A program made the translations under genes and the position numbers. A stretch of 64,000 nt of DNA, from contig CAWFLD010000002.1 in assembly GCA_963816555.1 (NCBI GenBank), positions 558,001-622,000 of the forward strand, given 5' to 3'. Source of the DNA: Lutibaculum sp963816555. GTDB taxonomy: Bacteria; Pseudomonadota; Alphaproteobacteria; Rhizobiales; Tepidamorphaceae. How positions within the stretch are numbered: the first letter of the stretch is position 1; every line of letters starts with the position of its first letter. The notes below the pieces were generated by a model. It ran no database searches. It was not told where the DNA came from and saw nothing but the letters and a program-made list of their open reading frames with translations. Of the stretch, positions 46,525 through 55,664 are shown in pieces.

Positions 46525-47456
46525 GCGAGAAGTGCCTCATCTCCTGCGCCGTCACGGGGTCGATCCACACGCCCTCGATGACGCCGCACCTGCCGGTCAC
46601 CGCCGAGGAGATCGCCGACGACGCGATCGCCGCGGCGAAGGCCGGCGCGGCCATCCTGCACCTGCACGCGCGGGATCCCGAGACCGGCCGGCCGTCCGCC
46701 GACCCCGCGCACTACATGGCGTTCCTGCCGCGCATCGCGGCCGAGACGGATGCCGTGATCAACATCACCACGGGCGGCAGCGCCGTGATGAGCCTCGCCG
46801 ACCGGCTGGCGGCGGCGCGCCATGCCGAGCCCGAGATGTGCTCGCTCAACATGGGCTCGATGAACTTCGCGCTCTATCCGGCCGCCGAGCGGATGACCGA
46901 GTGGAAGCACGACTGGGAGAAGCCGTTCCTCGAAGGCTCCGACGACCTGATCTTCAAGAACACGCCGCGCGACATCGCCCACGTGCTCGACGAGATGGGC
47001 AGGAAGCGCGGCGCCCGCTTCGAGTTCGAGTGCTACGACATCGGCCACCTGCACATGCTGCACCACTTCGTCCGCCGCGGCCTGATCGAGGGGACGGTCT
47101 TCGTGCAGTTCGTGCTCGGCGTGCTCGGCGGCGCGGCGGCGGAGCCCGAGCACCTGATGCACCTCAAGGGGACGGCGGACCGGCTGTTCGGCCCGGACTA
47201 CCGGTTCTCGGTGATCGGGGCGGGCCGGCAGCAGATGCCGATGGCGGCGATCTCGGCGGCGATGGGCGGCCACGTCCGCGTCGGCCTGGAGGATTCGATC
47301 TGGCTCGAGAAGGGGCGGCTCGCGACCTCGAACGCCGAGCAGGTCGCGCGCGTCCGCGGCATCGTCGAGGGCATCGGCCGCAAGGTCGCCACGCCCGCCG
47401 AAGCGCGCCGGATGCTCGGCCTCAAGGGCCGCGAGAAGGTCGCGTTCGTCGCATGA
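46521..47456 (+). CDS. Beta-keto acid cleavage enzyme (BKACE, DUF849)
   Basis: 311 aa. Zinc-dependent TIM-barrel enzyme that condenses a beta-keto acid with acetyl-CoA, then cleaves it to acetoacetate and a CoA ester. The zinc and substrate motif is AILHLHARDPETGRPSADP, and HVRVGLEDSIWL near the C-terminus is the other family signature. Coupled to the aminotransferase, so the pathway is likely amine or beta-amino acid to beta-keto acid to CoA ester. The exact substrate (for example 3-keto-5-aminohexanoate or dehydrocarnitine) cannot be set. Confidence 0.92.
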   Translation: MSEKCLISCAVTGSIHTPSMTPHLPVTAEEIADDAIAAAKAGAAILHLHARDPETGRPSADPAHYMAFLPRIAAETDAVINITTGGSAVMSLADRLAAARHAEPEMCSLNMGSMNFALYPAAERMTEWKHDWEKPFLEGSDDLIFKNTPRDIAHVLDEMGRKRGARFEFECYDIGHLHMLHHFVRRGLIEGTVFVQFVLGVLGGAAAEPEHLMHLKGTADRLFGPDYRFSVIGAGRQQMPMAAISAAMGGHVRVGLEDSIWLEKGRLATSNAEQVARVRGIVEGIGRKVATPAEARRMLGLKGREKVAFVA

Positions 47457-47938
47457 GCGAGGCGGCGATCCGCGCGGCGCAGGTCGGCGACGTGCCGGCG
47501 CTGCACGAAGCGCTGGTGGCGCTGTCGCGGCACCTCGGCGACGAGGACGCGTTCCGCTGCCGGCCGGAGCACCTGCTGACGCACGGCTTCGGCGACCGGC
47601 CGATGTTCCGCGCGCTGATCGCGGAGGCGGACGGCGCCCTGTGCGGCGCGACCGTCTACTTCCCGGAGTTCTCGACCCTGCGCGGCTCGCCCGGCGTCTA
47701 CGTGCAGGATCTCTTCGTGGCGGAGGAGCGCCGCGGCGGCGGCCTCGGCCGCAAGCTCCTGCGCGCCGTGATGCGCGAGGCGCGGGGCTGGGAGGCGACC
47801 TACCTGAAGCTCGCCACCCACGCCAAGAACCCCGCCGCCATCCGCTTCTACGAGCGGCTCGGCTTCACGACCGACCGCGAGGAGATGACCTTCGTGATCG
47901 AGGGAGACGCCTTCCTCGGGCTCGACCCGGAGGCGTGA
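47453..47938 (+). CDS. GNAT family N-acetyltransferase
   Basis: 161 aa. The acetyl-CoA loop is VYVQDLFVAEERRGGGLGRKLL (cited in part) with ATHAKNPAAIRFYERLGF after it. Last gene of the potBCDA-aminotransferase-BKACE operon, with a 4-base overlap. It probably acetylates an amine substrate or intermediate. The 299 bases that follow hold no gene I can support before the tRNA. Confidence 0.88.
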   Translation: MSEAAIRAAQVGDVPALHEALVALSRHLGDEDAFRCRPEHLLTHGFGDRPMFRALIAEADGALCGATVYFPEFSTLRGSPGVYVQDLFVAEERRGGGLGRKLLRAVMREARGWEATYLKLATHAKNPAAIRFYERLGFTTDREEMTFVIEGDAFLGLDPEA

Positions 47939-48237
47939 CCGGCTCCGCCGGCGGGCGCGGCATGCGCGCACGGGAGCGACACCTCCGCGAGGGGGCCGCA
48001 GCCGCCCGCACGCGGGCGGCGGCCTGCTTCGCGGCCGCGCGGGCCGCGGTGCGGCGGGCCCGCCGGCCGCGTCGTCCACAAGCTGCCGGGCGGTATCGCA
48101 AATTCGTCACGGCAGGGGTGGACAGCCCCCATTCCAGACGCTATCTCATGCCTCGCCGGAACGACGTGCCAGCGGACGCGCCACGATGTCCTGCGTCAAC
48201 CGGCCAGCTCAAGCTCTTGGCATCCAAGGGTTTCTGC

Positions 48238-48311
48238 TGGGGGATAGTTTAATGGTAGAACGGCGGACTCTGACTCCGCTAGTCCTGGTTCGAGTCCAGG
48301 TCCCCCAGCCA
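48238..48311 (+). tRNA. tRNA-Gln (anticodon CUG)
   Basis: A complete 74-base cloverleaf including an encoded CCA. The acceptor stem is tggggga/tccccca, the anticodon stem is gcgga/tccgc with loop ctCTGac, and the T arm contains GGTTCGAGTCC. Discriminator base G. It lies in the gap between the GNAT gene and the molybdenum hydroxylase. Confidence 0.95.
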
Positions 48312-48511
48312 TTTTCCCGCGCTTTTCCACATCGCCATCCCCTGCTGCGACGCCTCCGGGCGCGGATCGCTCCCGCATGGCGCGCGAGGCTCGATCGATT
48401 GGCCGCGCGCGGGCCCTCGGACCTGCGATTTCACGGGCAATCGCGCTTCTAAAGCCGGCGGGGGCGGCCTATGATTCTGCCGTAAGCCATCAAGAGCTTG
48501 ACGGGAGACGC

Positions 48512-48991
48512 ATGGATCAGCCGATCGAACTCGAGGTGAACGGGCGCCGCGTGACGCTCGACATCGGCGAGGACACACCCCTCCTCACGGCGCTCAGGAA
48601 CGACATGGGCCTCACCGCGACGCGCTTCGGCTGCGGCCACGAGCAGTGCGGCGCCTGCATGGTGCTCCTGGACGGCGAGCCCGCCTATTCCTGCACGATG
48701 CCGGTCTCCGCGGCCGCGGGGCGGCAGGTGACGACCCTCGAGGGCCTCGGCACGCCCGAGGCGCCGCACCCGCTGCAGACGGCGTTCCTGGCGGAGCAGG
48801 CCGGCCAGTGCGGCTACTGCCTTTCCGGCATCATGATCTCCGCCAAGGCGCTGCTCGACCGCAACCCGCGGCCGAGCCGGGCGGAGATCGCCGCGGCGCT
48901 CGAGCCCAATCTCTGCCGCTGCGGCGCGCATCTGCGCATCATCCGGGCGGTCGAGCGCGCCGCGGCCGAGCTCGAGGCAGCGGCGGCATGA
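48512..48991 (+). CDS. (2Fe-2S)-binding subunit of molybdenum hydroxylase (IorA-like)
   Basis: 159 aa. An N-terminal plant-type ferredoxin domain (GCGHEQCGACMVLLDG) is followed by a four-helix C-terminal domain with the second cluster (GQCGYCLSGIMISA; NLCRCG). Passes electrons from the molybdenum subunit. It overlaps the large subunit by 4 bases. The two-gene form without an FAD subunit is that of isoquinoline 1-oxidoreductase and related aldehyde oxidases, which use a cytochrome or other acceptor. Confidence 0.9.
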   Translation: MDQPIELEVNGRRVTLDIGEDTPLLTALRNDMGLTATRFGCGHEQCGACMVLLDGEPAYSCTMPVSAAAGRQVTTLEGLGTPEAPHPLQTAFLAEQAGQCGYCLSGIMISAKALLDRNPRPSRAEIAAALEPNLCRCGAHLRIIRAVERAAAELEAAAA

Positions 48992-51114
48992 TTCGCAACG
49001 ATCTTCCGAAGGCGCTGGTCGACAACCCGTATCTCGACCAGTGGGTGCGCATCGAGCCGGACGGCAAGGTCCGCTTCATGAGCGGCAAGGTGGAGCTGGG
49101 GCAGGGCGTCGCGACCGCGCTGTCGCAGCTCATGGCCGAGGAGCTCGACGTCGATCCCGCGCGCGTCGTCCTCGTCTCGGGCGAGACCGGCGCGACGCCG
49201 GACGAGATGTTCACGGCGGGAAGCCTGACGATCGAGGTCTCGGGGGCGGCCGTGCGGCTCGTCGGCGCGGAGATCAGGTCGATCTTCCGCGGCGAGGCGG
49301 CGGCGCGGCTTTCGTGCGAGCCCGGCGAGCTTTCCGTGCAGGACGGCTCGTTCGTGCGGGGCGACGGCGAGACGGGCCTGAGCTACTGGAGCCTTGCCGG
49401 CGAGGTCGATCTCCACCGCACCGCCACCGGCAGCGCGAGCCCGAAGCCCGCGGGCGCGTTCGGCGTCATCGGCCGGAGCCTGCCGCGCCTCGACCTTCCC
49501 GCGAAGATCTTCGGCGCGGGCTTCATCCACGACATGACCCTGCCCGACATGCGCCACGTCCGGGTGCTGCGGCAGCCCTGGCCCGGCGCGCAGATCGAGC
49601 ATCTCGATCCCGAAAGCCTGCCGCGGTCGCTGGCGGAGAGCGTCGAGATCGTCCGCACCGGCGATTTCGCGGCGCTCCTCGGCCGCCGCGAGGAGGACGT
49701 GGTGCACGCCTGGGAGCTGCGCGAGCGCTTCGTCCGCTGGACGGGCGGCCGGCCGGTCGGCCCCGGCGACGACGAGCCGGCCGCGCTGCGCGACCGGCCG
49801 ATCGAGAGCCGGACGGTCGAGCGCGGGGAGGGCGAGGCCCTGCCGCCGGTCGCGCGGACGGTGCGGGCGACCTACGCCAGGCCCTGGCTGGCGCACGGCT
49901 CGATCGGGCCGTCCTGCGCGCTCGCCCTGTTCGAGGACGGGCGGCTGACCGTCTGGACGCACTCGCAGGGCGTCTATCCGCTGCGCCGCTCGATCGCCTC
50001 GGCGCTCGGGCTCGACCTCGAAGCGGTCACCGTCGTCCACCGCCAGGGCGCCGGGTGCTACGGCCACAACGGGGCGGACGACGCGGCCTTCGACGCCGCG
50101 CTGGTCGCACGCGAGCGACCGGGCATGCCCGTCAGGGTCCTGTGGATGCGCGAGGACGAGCTCGGCTCGTCGCCGCTCAGCCCGGCCATGGAGGTGTCGA
50201 TCGAGGTCGGCCTCGGCGAGGACGGGCGCCCCGTCACCTGGACCGCCGACATACTGAGCCCGGTCCACGGCAGCCGCCCCGGCATGGGCGGCGGCATCCA
50301 TCTCCTCGCCGCGCAGGCCCTGCCGGACGCCCCGGAGGAGCCCAAGCCCACCGACATTCCCGACGCCGCCGGCGCCGGCGGCGCGCGCAACGCCTTCTCG
50401 CTGTACGACATCCCGCAGCAGCGGCTGGTGCACCGGCTCGTCACGGCGCCGCCGGTCCGCAGCTCGGCCATGCGGGGGCTCGGTGCGTTCGCCAACGTCT
50501 TCGCCATCGAGATGATGATGGACGAGCTGGCGGAGGCCGCGGGAGCCGACCCCGTCGCCTACCGGCTGTCGTGCCTCTCCGATCCGCGTGCGCGGCAGGT
50601 CGTCGAGGCGGCGGCGGAGATGGCGTCGTGGAACGGCCCGGGCGAGACGGGCAGCGGCCGGGGCCGCGGCTTCGCCTTCAGCCGGTACAAGAACCGCGCG
50701 GCCTATGTGGCGATGGTTGCCGAGGTTTCGGTCGACGAGGAGGTGCGGCTCGAGCGCTTCTGGGTCGCCGCCGATGCGGGGCTCGTCGTCAATCCCGACG
50801 GTGCCGTCAACCAGATCGAGGGCGGCGTCATCCAGGCCGCGAGCTGGACCGTGAAGGAGCGGATCGGCTTCGGCGAGGGCGGCGTCGCGACGAACACCTG
50901 GGACCAGTATCCCGTGCTGCGCTTTCCCGAGATCCCGGAGATCGAGGTCAGGCTCGTCGGCAGTGCCGAGGATCCCTCGCTCGGCATCGGCGAGGTGGCG
51001 CTCGGACCGACCGGGGCGGCGATCGGCAACGCCGTCGCCGCGGCGCTCGGGATGCGCGTGCGCCAGCTGCCGCTCAGCCGCGACCGGCTGATGGAGGCGC
51101 TGCTGGCGGCGTGA
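48988..51114 (+). CDS. Molybdopterin-dependent hydroxylase large subunit (IorB-like)
   Basis: 708 aa, intact. Xanthine oxidase family: KVELGQGVATALSQLMAEEL near the N-terminus, MRGLGAFANVFAIEMMMDEL in the pterin region, and IGEVALGPTGAAIGNAV near the C-terminus with the catalytic Glu. The N-terminus has no twin-arginine signal, so it is cytoplasmic. Hydroxylates N-heterocycles or aldehydes; the substrate is not defined by sequence. A 24-bp palindrome follows 5 bases after the stop. Confidence 0.88.
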   Translation: MIRNDLPKALVDNPYLDQWVRIEPDGKVRFMSGKVELGQGVATALSQLMAEELDVDPARVVLVSGETGATPDEMFTAGSLTIEVSGAAVRLVGAEIRSIFRGEAAARLSCEPGELSVQDGSFVRGDGETGLSYWSLAGEVDLHRTATGSASPKPAGAFGVIGRSLPRLDLPAKIFGAGFIHDMTLPDMRHVRVLRQPWPGAQIEHLDPESLPRSLAESVEIVRTGDFAALLGRREEDVVHAWELRERFVRWTGGRPVGPGDDEPAALRDRPIESRTVERGEGEALPPVARTVRATYARPWLAHGSIGPSCALALFEDGRLTVWTHSQGVYPLRRSIASALGLDLEAVTVVHRQGAGCYGHNGADDAAFDAALVARERPGMPVRVLWMREDELGSSPLSPAMEVSIEVGLGEDGRPVTWTADILSPVHGSRPGMGGGIHLLAAQALPDAPEEPKPTDIPDAAGAGGARNAFSLYDIPQQRLVHRLVTAPPVRSSAMRGLGAFANVFAIEMMMDELAEAAGADPVAYRLSCLSDPRARQVVEAAAEMASWNGPGETGSGRGRGFAFSRYKNRAAYVAMVAEVSVDEEVRLERFWVAADAGLVVNPDGAVNQIEGGVIQAASWTVKERIGFGEGGVATNTWDQYPVLRFPEIPEIEVRLVGSAEDPSLGIGEVALGPTGAAIGNAVAAALGMRVRQLPLSRDRLMEALLAA

Positions 51115-51118
51115 GGGA

Positions 51119-51142
51119 AGGGCGCCCTTCGAAGGGCGCCCT
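51119..51142. terminator. Palindrome between convergent genes, probable bidirectional terminator
   Basis: A 24-bp perfect inverted repeat built on gggcgcccttc and its complement. It lies between the IorB stop at 51114 and the amidohydrolase stop at 51155. No T-run is present, but position and symmetry favour termination in both directions. Confidence 0.5.
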
Positions 51143-51154
51143 CCGCCGGGGAGC

Positions 51155-52222
51155 TCAGAGGCCCAGGAGCCGCTTGGCGTTGCCGCCGACGAGCGCCTCG
51201 ACGGTGGCCTCGTCGAACGTGTCGACGGAGCGGACGTGCTCGATCGGGTCGGCCTCGGCCATGTCGAAGGGATAGTCCGTGCCCATGATGATGCGGTCGG
51301 CGCCGAACGTCTCGACGAGCGCCTTGAGCTGGTGCGGCGTGAAGACGACCGTGTCGAAATAGACCTGGCGGAGATAGCTCGTCGGCGGCTTCGGCAGGCC
51401 GCCCCGCGAATCCGACCGGGCGCCCCAGGCGTGGTCGATGCGGCCGGAATAGGCCGGCAGGTAGCCGCCGCCATGCACCGCCAGGATCTTGAGGTTCGGG
51501 TGCCGCTCGAGCACGCCGTCGAAGATCAGGTAGTGCAGGGCCAGCGTCGTGTCGAAGGGATTGCCGACGACGTTGCTGAAGTAGAAGCGCGCGAGGCGCT
51601 CACCCTGGGTGAAGCCGTTCGGGTGGATCACGACGAGCACGCCGAGCTCCTCGGCCTTCGCCCAGAACGGCTCGAACTCCGGATCCGAGAGCTCGCGTCC
51701 CGCGACGTTGGTGAGGATCTGCACGCCGCGCAGGCCGAGCTGCCGGACGCCGCGCTCGAGCTCGGCCGCCGCCTCGGCGCCGCTCTGCATCGGCACCGTC
51801 CCGAAGCCGACGAAGCGGTCGGGGCGGGCGGCCACGAACTCCGCGATGCCCTCGTTGACCATGCGGGCGGCCTTGACGCCGATGTCGACCGGCACCGTGT
51901 AGGTGCACTGGGGCGGCGGCGGCATCACGACCTGGATGTCGATGCCCATCTCGTCCATGTCGGCGAGCCGCTCGTCGTGCGTCACGAAGCGGCTGCCCCG
52001 GTCGGCCATCTGCTTCCTGTTGATCTCCTTCGTCTCGGCCGAGGCGAAGTGATCGAGCGGCACGGTGGCGGGGTCGAGATGCGGCTTCACGAGCTCGGCC
52101 GCGGCCGGCACCGCCACGTGGCAGTGGCAGTCGATCGTCGTCGTCCGCGGCCGCGTCTCCCGGCCGGGCCGTCCATGCTCGCGCGCCGCCGTCGGGCCGT
52201 AGCTGTTCCAGATCTCGGACAT
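51155..52222 (-). CDS. Amidohydrolase 2 family protein (ACMSD-like)
   Basis: 355 aa from the ATG at 52222. Metal ligands: DCHCHVAVP (HxH) near residue 30, IHPNG and LAVHGGGYLPAYSGR in the middle, and GTDYPFDM near 310. This set matches aminocarboxymuconate-semialdehyde decarboxylase relatives, which decarboxylate or hydrolyse ring-cleavage products. It sits downstream of the Liv transporter and next to IorAB, so an aromatic or heterocyclic acid is a reasonable guess. Confidence 0.88.
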   Translation of the reverse strand: MSEIWNSYGPTAAREHGRPGRETRPRTTTIDCHCHVAVPAAAELVKPHLDPATVPLDHFASAETKEINRKQMADRGSRFVTHDERLADMDEMGIDIQVVMPPPPQCTYTVPVDIGVKAARMVNEGIAEFVAARPDRFVGFGTVPMQSGAEAAAELERGVRQLGLRGVQILTNVAGRELSDPEFEPFWAKAEELGVLVVIHPNGFTQGERLARFYFSNVVGNPFDTTLALHYLIFDGVLERHPNLKILAVHGGGYLPAYSGRIDHAWGARSDSRGGLPKPPTSYLRQVYFDTVVFTPHQLKALVETFGADRIIMGTDYPFDMAEADPIEHVRSVDTFDEATVEALVGGNAKRLLGL

Positions 52223-52294
52223 TCCAGAGAGGTCTCCGTTCTTCACGTTCAGGGCTGCAGGTGTGCGATGGCGGCCGGCTTTCGGCAACCGCCG

Positions 52295-53014
52295 TCAGAA
52301 GACGCCGAGGTTCTGCGCCACGAGATCCTCGTTGGCGGCGACCTCGGCGGCGGGGCCGCGGAAGGCGACCCGGCCGGTGTTGATGATGACGATGTCGTCG
52401 CAGAGCTCGAGGGCGAGCTTGATGTTCTGCTCGACGAGCACGATGGACAGGCCCTCGTCCTTGAGGCGGGCGATGATGCGGGCGACCTCCGCCACGATCT
52501 GCGGCGCGAGGCCTTCCGACGGCTCGTCCATCAGGAGGACGCGGGGATTGTTCATCAGCGCCCGGCCGATCGCCAGCATCTGCTGCTCGCCGCCGGAGAG
52601 ATAGCCGGCCATCTGGCCCCGCCGCTCGCGCAGGCGCGGGAACATGTCGAAGATGCGCTCGATGTCCCAGTGCGCCTTCGCCTGCCCCTTCGGCTTCCTG
52701 GCGGCGACCGCCAGGTTCTCCTTCACGGTCAGGCTGCGGAAGATCCGCCGGCCCTGCGGCACCAGCGCGACGCCGCAGGCGGCGATGCGCTCCGGCGCGT
52801 GGCGGGTGACGGTGCTGCCGAAGACGCTGACGGCGCCGCCGCGTGCCGAGAGCAGGCCGGTGCTGACGTTCATGCAGGTCGACTTGCCGGCGCCGTTGCG
52901 GCCGAGCAGGCCGAGCAGCCGTCCCTCGCCGAGGTCGAAGGAGACCTTGTGCAGGACGTGGCTGTCGCCGTAGCAGGCGTCGACGTCGCGCAGGGAGAGG
53001 GCGCTAGTGGCCAA
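52295..53014 (-). CDS. livF: Branched-chain amino acid-type ABC transporter ATPase LivF
   Basis: 239 aa. Walker A is GRNGAGKST, the signature is LSGGEQQMLAIGRAL, and Walker B is VLLMDEPSEGLAP, which is typical of LivF. It overlaps livG by 11 bases. The family also carries urea, short-chain amides and aromatic acids, so the name does not fix the substrate. Confidence 0.92.
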   Translation of the reverse strand: MATSALSLRDVDACYGDSHVLHKVSFDLGEGRLLGLLGRNGAGKSTCMNVSTGLLSARGGAVSVFGSTVTRHAPERIAACGVALVPQGRRIFRSLTVKENLAVAARKPKGQAKAHWDIERIFDMFPRLRERRGQMAGYLSGGEQQMLAIGRALMNNPRVLLMDEPSEGLAPQIVAEVARIIARLKDEGLSIVLVEQNIKLALELCDDIVIINTGRVAFRGPAAEVAANEDLVAQNLGVF

Positions 53015-53741
53015 GATAGACCTCCCGGGTGCGTTCGTTGCCGACCACTTCCTCGCGCGTGCCCTCGACGATCACCTCGCCGAAATAGAGCAGGCTGATG
53101 CGGTCCGCGAAGTCGAGGGCGACGTCCATGTCGTGCTCGATCATGACCACGGTCACCTCGCGCGGCAGCGACAGGAGCAGCGCCTTCACGTCCTGCCGCT
53201 CGTCCGCCGAGAGCCCGGCGAAGGGCTCGTCGAGCAGCAGCACCTTCGGCTCCTGGGCGAGCGCCATGGCGATCTCGACGCGGCGCCGCTCGCCGTAGGA
53301 GGTTTCCGACAGCGGCCGCTCGGCGAGCTCCGACAGGCCGACCCGGCGCAGCGCCTCGTGCGCCCGCTCGCGCAGGTCGTGGCGGCGGTCGAGGTCGATC
53401 AGCGGGTTCCAGCGCAGCGGCGACAGGCTGAGCAGCGACAGCATGACGTTGCGGATGAGCGTGTCCTTCTGGAACAGCGTGATGATCTGGTAGGTCCGCG
53501 CCATGCCGAGATGGGCGCGGCGCCTGGCCGGCAGCCTGGTGATGTCGTGGCCCATCATCGACACGGTGCCGCTGTCGCAGCGCAGTTCGCCCGTGATCTG
53601 GTTGAACAGCGTCGTCTTTCCCGCGCCGTTCGGCCCGATGATCAGCCGCCGCTCGCCCGGCTCCACCGTCATGTTGGCGCTCGCCGTGACGCGCAGGCCG
53701 CCGAAGCTCTTGCAGAGGTCCCTGACGACGAGAGCGCTCAT
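53004..53741 (-). CDS. livG: Branched-chain amino acid-type ABC transporter ATPase LivG
   Basis: 245 aa from the ATG at 53741. Walker A is GPNGAGKTT, the signature region is SYGERRRVEIAMAL, Walker B is VLLLDEPFAGLS. In the sequence as given the livM frame runs straight into livG, giving a false fusion; the ATGA overlap shows they are separate genes. Confidence 0.92.
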   Translation of the reverse strand: MSALVVRDLCKSFGGLRVTASANMTVEPGERRLIIGPNGAGKTTLFNQITGELRCDSGTVSMMGHDITRLPARRRAHLGMARTYQIITLFQKDTLIRNVMLSLLSLSPLRWNPLIDLDRRHDLRERAHEALRRVGLSELAERPLSETSYGERRRVEIAMALAQEPKVLLLDEPFAGLSADERQDVKALLLSLPREVTVVMIEHDMDVALDFADRISLLYFGEVIVEGTREEVVGNERTREVYLGH

Positions 53742-54746
53742 TCCGCCGGCCCTCCCGAATGCTCGACGCTGCCCCCGCGGCGCCGCCGCCGCGCGGGGCC
53801 GCAGCAGCCTGCCGGCCCCCCGCATCAGCCGCATGGAGCCGGGCACCAGCCCCTCGGGCATGAAGATGATGATGAGCACGAAGATGACGCCGAGCACGAG
53901 GTTCCAGCGCTCGACATAGGCGCTGACGACGTTCTTCATCACGACGACGATCGCGGCGCCGGCGAGGGGGCCGAGCAGCGTCGCGACGCCGCCGGAGATG
54001 ACCATCAGCAGGACCTCCGCCGAGGTCTGGAGCCCGACGACCTGCGGGCTGATGAACTGGTTGTAGTAGACGAAGAGGAGGCCCGCGACGCCGGTCCAGA
54101 AGCCCGAGAACAGGAAGGCCAGGAGCCGGATCATCCAGACGTTGTAGCCGAGCGCGGTCATGCGGCGCGGCTGGTCCCGCGTGCCCCTGAGGCTCGCGCC
54201 GAGCGGGGAGCGCACGAAGGTCCGCATCGACAGGAGGCACAGCACGAAGACGACGAGCGTCGCGGCGTAGAAGGCGCTCGGCGTCGACAGGTCGATGCCG
54301 AAGGGCATCGGCCGCGCCATCACCTTCACGCCGTTGTCGCCGTGGGTCAGGCTCGCCCAGCGGTAGACGGCGCCCCAGACGATCTGGCCGAGCGCCAGCG
54401 TGATCATCAGGAAGCTGATGCCGGTCGCCCGCAGCGCCAGGACCGCGAAGATGGCGGTCGCGAACAGCGTCATGCACAGCGCGCCGATCACGGCGGCGAG
54501 GTGGCCCCAGCCCGCGAGGAGCATGAGCCCCGCCGTGTAGCCGGCGATGCCGAACAGGCCGGCATGGCCGAGCGAGGTGAGCCCGGCATAGCCGACGAGC
54601 ACGTTGAGCGCGAGCGCGAAGACGGCCCAGAACAGGATCTGCGTGACGATGTTCACGTAGTAGGGATTGGTCACCCAGATCGGCACGGTCGCGAGCACCA
54701 GGAAGGCGATCGCCTTGAGGAGCGGACCCCGGAAGCCGGCGCTCAT
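53738..54746 (-). pseudogene. livM: ABC transporter permease LivM, one frameshift near the 3' end
   Basis: Reconstructed about 335 aa. About nine membrane segments with GYAGLTSLGHAGLFGIAGY and GVAGLLFVYYNQFISPQ. The length is 3n+1. Removing one G from a five-G run near 53775 gives a C-terminus ending SVEHSGGPAE with a stop that overlaps the livG start as ATGA. Without this the frame continues into livG. The membrane domain is intact, so function is probably unaffected. Confidence 0.85.
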
Positions 54747-55603
54747 TGGCCGATCCTGCCGAACAGGCCCTGCGGGCGGACGACGAGGACGATGAGCATC
54801 GGCAGGAACAGGATCACGTAGGCGAGGTCGGGGAAGAGGGCCTGCCCGAAATTGTAGAGGAAGCCGATGATGAAGCTGCCGAGCAGCGCGCCGATCAGGC
54901 TGCCCGCGCCGCCGAGGATCACGACGATCAGGGCGAGCGGCAGCATGTCGCTGTCGAGGCCGGGGTAGATCGACAGATAGGGCGCCCCGATCATGCCGGC
55001 GAAGGCGGCAAGCCCCGCGCCGACGCAGAAGATCAGCGTGAAGAGCTGCGAGACCTTGATGCCGACCACCCGGGCGATCTCGGGATCGTCGACGCCGGCG
55101 CGGATCATCGCGCCGAGCCGGGTGCGGTCGATCATCACCCACAGGCCGGCCGCGATGACCACGGCGATCACGACGATCGCCAGGCGGTAGATCGGGAAGA
55201 ACATGCCGAAGGCCCTGACGGCTCCCGCCAGGCCGGAGGGCGTGGCCGGCTGGATCGGGTCGCCGGACCAGATCATCAGGCACAGGTCGGCGACGATGAA
55301 CGACAGGCCCAGCGTCAGCAGCACCTGGGCGAGCGCCTGCCCGGCCAGCCGCCGGAGCAGGAAGCGCTCGACCAGGCCGCCGATGATCACCATCGAGCCC
55401 GCGCTCAGGAGGGCGGCGAGCCAGAAGTTCAGGCCCGCCTCCAGGAACGTGACGCCGAGATAGCCACCCAGCATGAAGAACGAGCCATGCATGAGGTTCG
55501 GGATCCGCATCAATCCGAAGATCAGCGAGAATCCGGCGGAGAGCAGGAACAGCAGCCCGCCGAGCGTGATGCTGTTCACCGCGAGCAGTAGCCAGAAGAG
55601 CAT
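54743..55603 (-). CDS. livH: ABC transporter permease LivH
   Basis: 286 aa with about eight membrane segments. Family blocks: LFLLSAGFSLIFGLMRIPNL near the N-terminus and DPEIARVVGIKVSQLFTLIF in the cytoplasmic loop. It overlaps livM by 4 bases and follows livK. Confidence 0.93.
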   Translation of the reverse strand: MLFWLLLAVNSITLGGLLFLLSAGFSLIFGLMRIPNLMHGSFFMLGGYLGVTFLEAGLNFWLAALLSAGSMVIIGGLVERFLLRRLAGQALAQVLLTLGLSFIVADLCLMIWSGDPIQPATPSGLAGAVRAFGMFFPIYRLAIVVIAVVIAAGLWVMIDRTRLGAMIRAGVDDPEIARVVGIKVSQLFTLIFCVGAGLAAFAGMIGAPYLSIYPGLDSDMLPLALIVVILGGAGSLIGALLGSFIIGFLYNFGQALFPDLAYVILFLPMLIVLVVRPQGLFGRIGQ

Positions 55604-55664
55604 TCCCAGGCCTGCCTTGCGTTGACCGGAGGCGGAGAGGGAGGCGGCGCCGAAGCGCCGCCGT

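Noticed and set aside
48238..48311. Integration hotspot at the tRNA-Gln gene
   Set aside because: No integrase, phage gene or duplicated tRNA 3' end is visible on either side.
53004..55283. Natural LivM-LivG permease-ATPase fusion protein
   Set aside because: The linker frame is explained by one extra G in a G-run, and the correct frame restores a normal stop and ATGA overlap.
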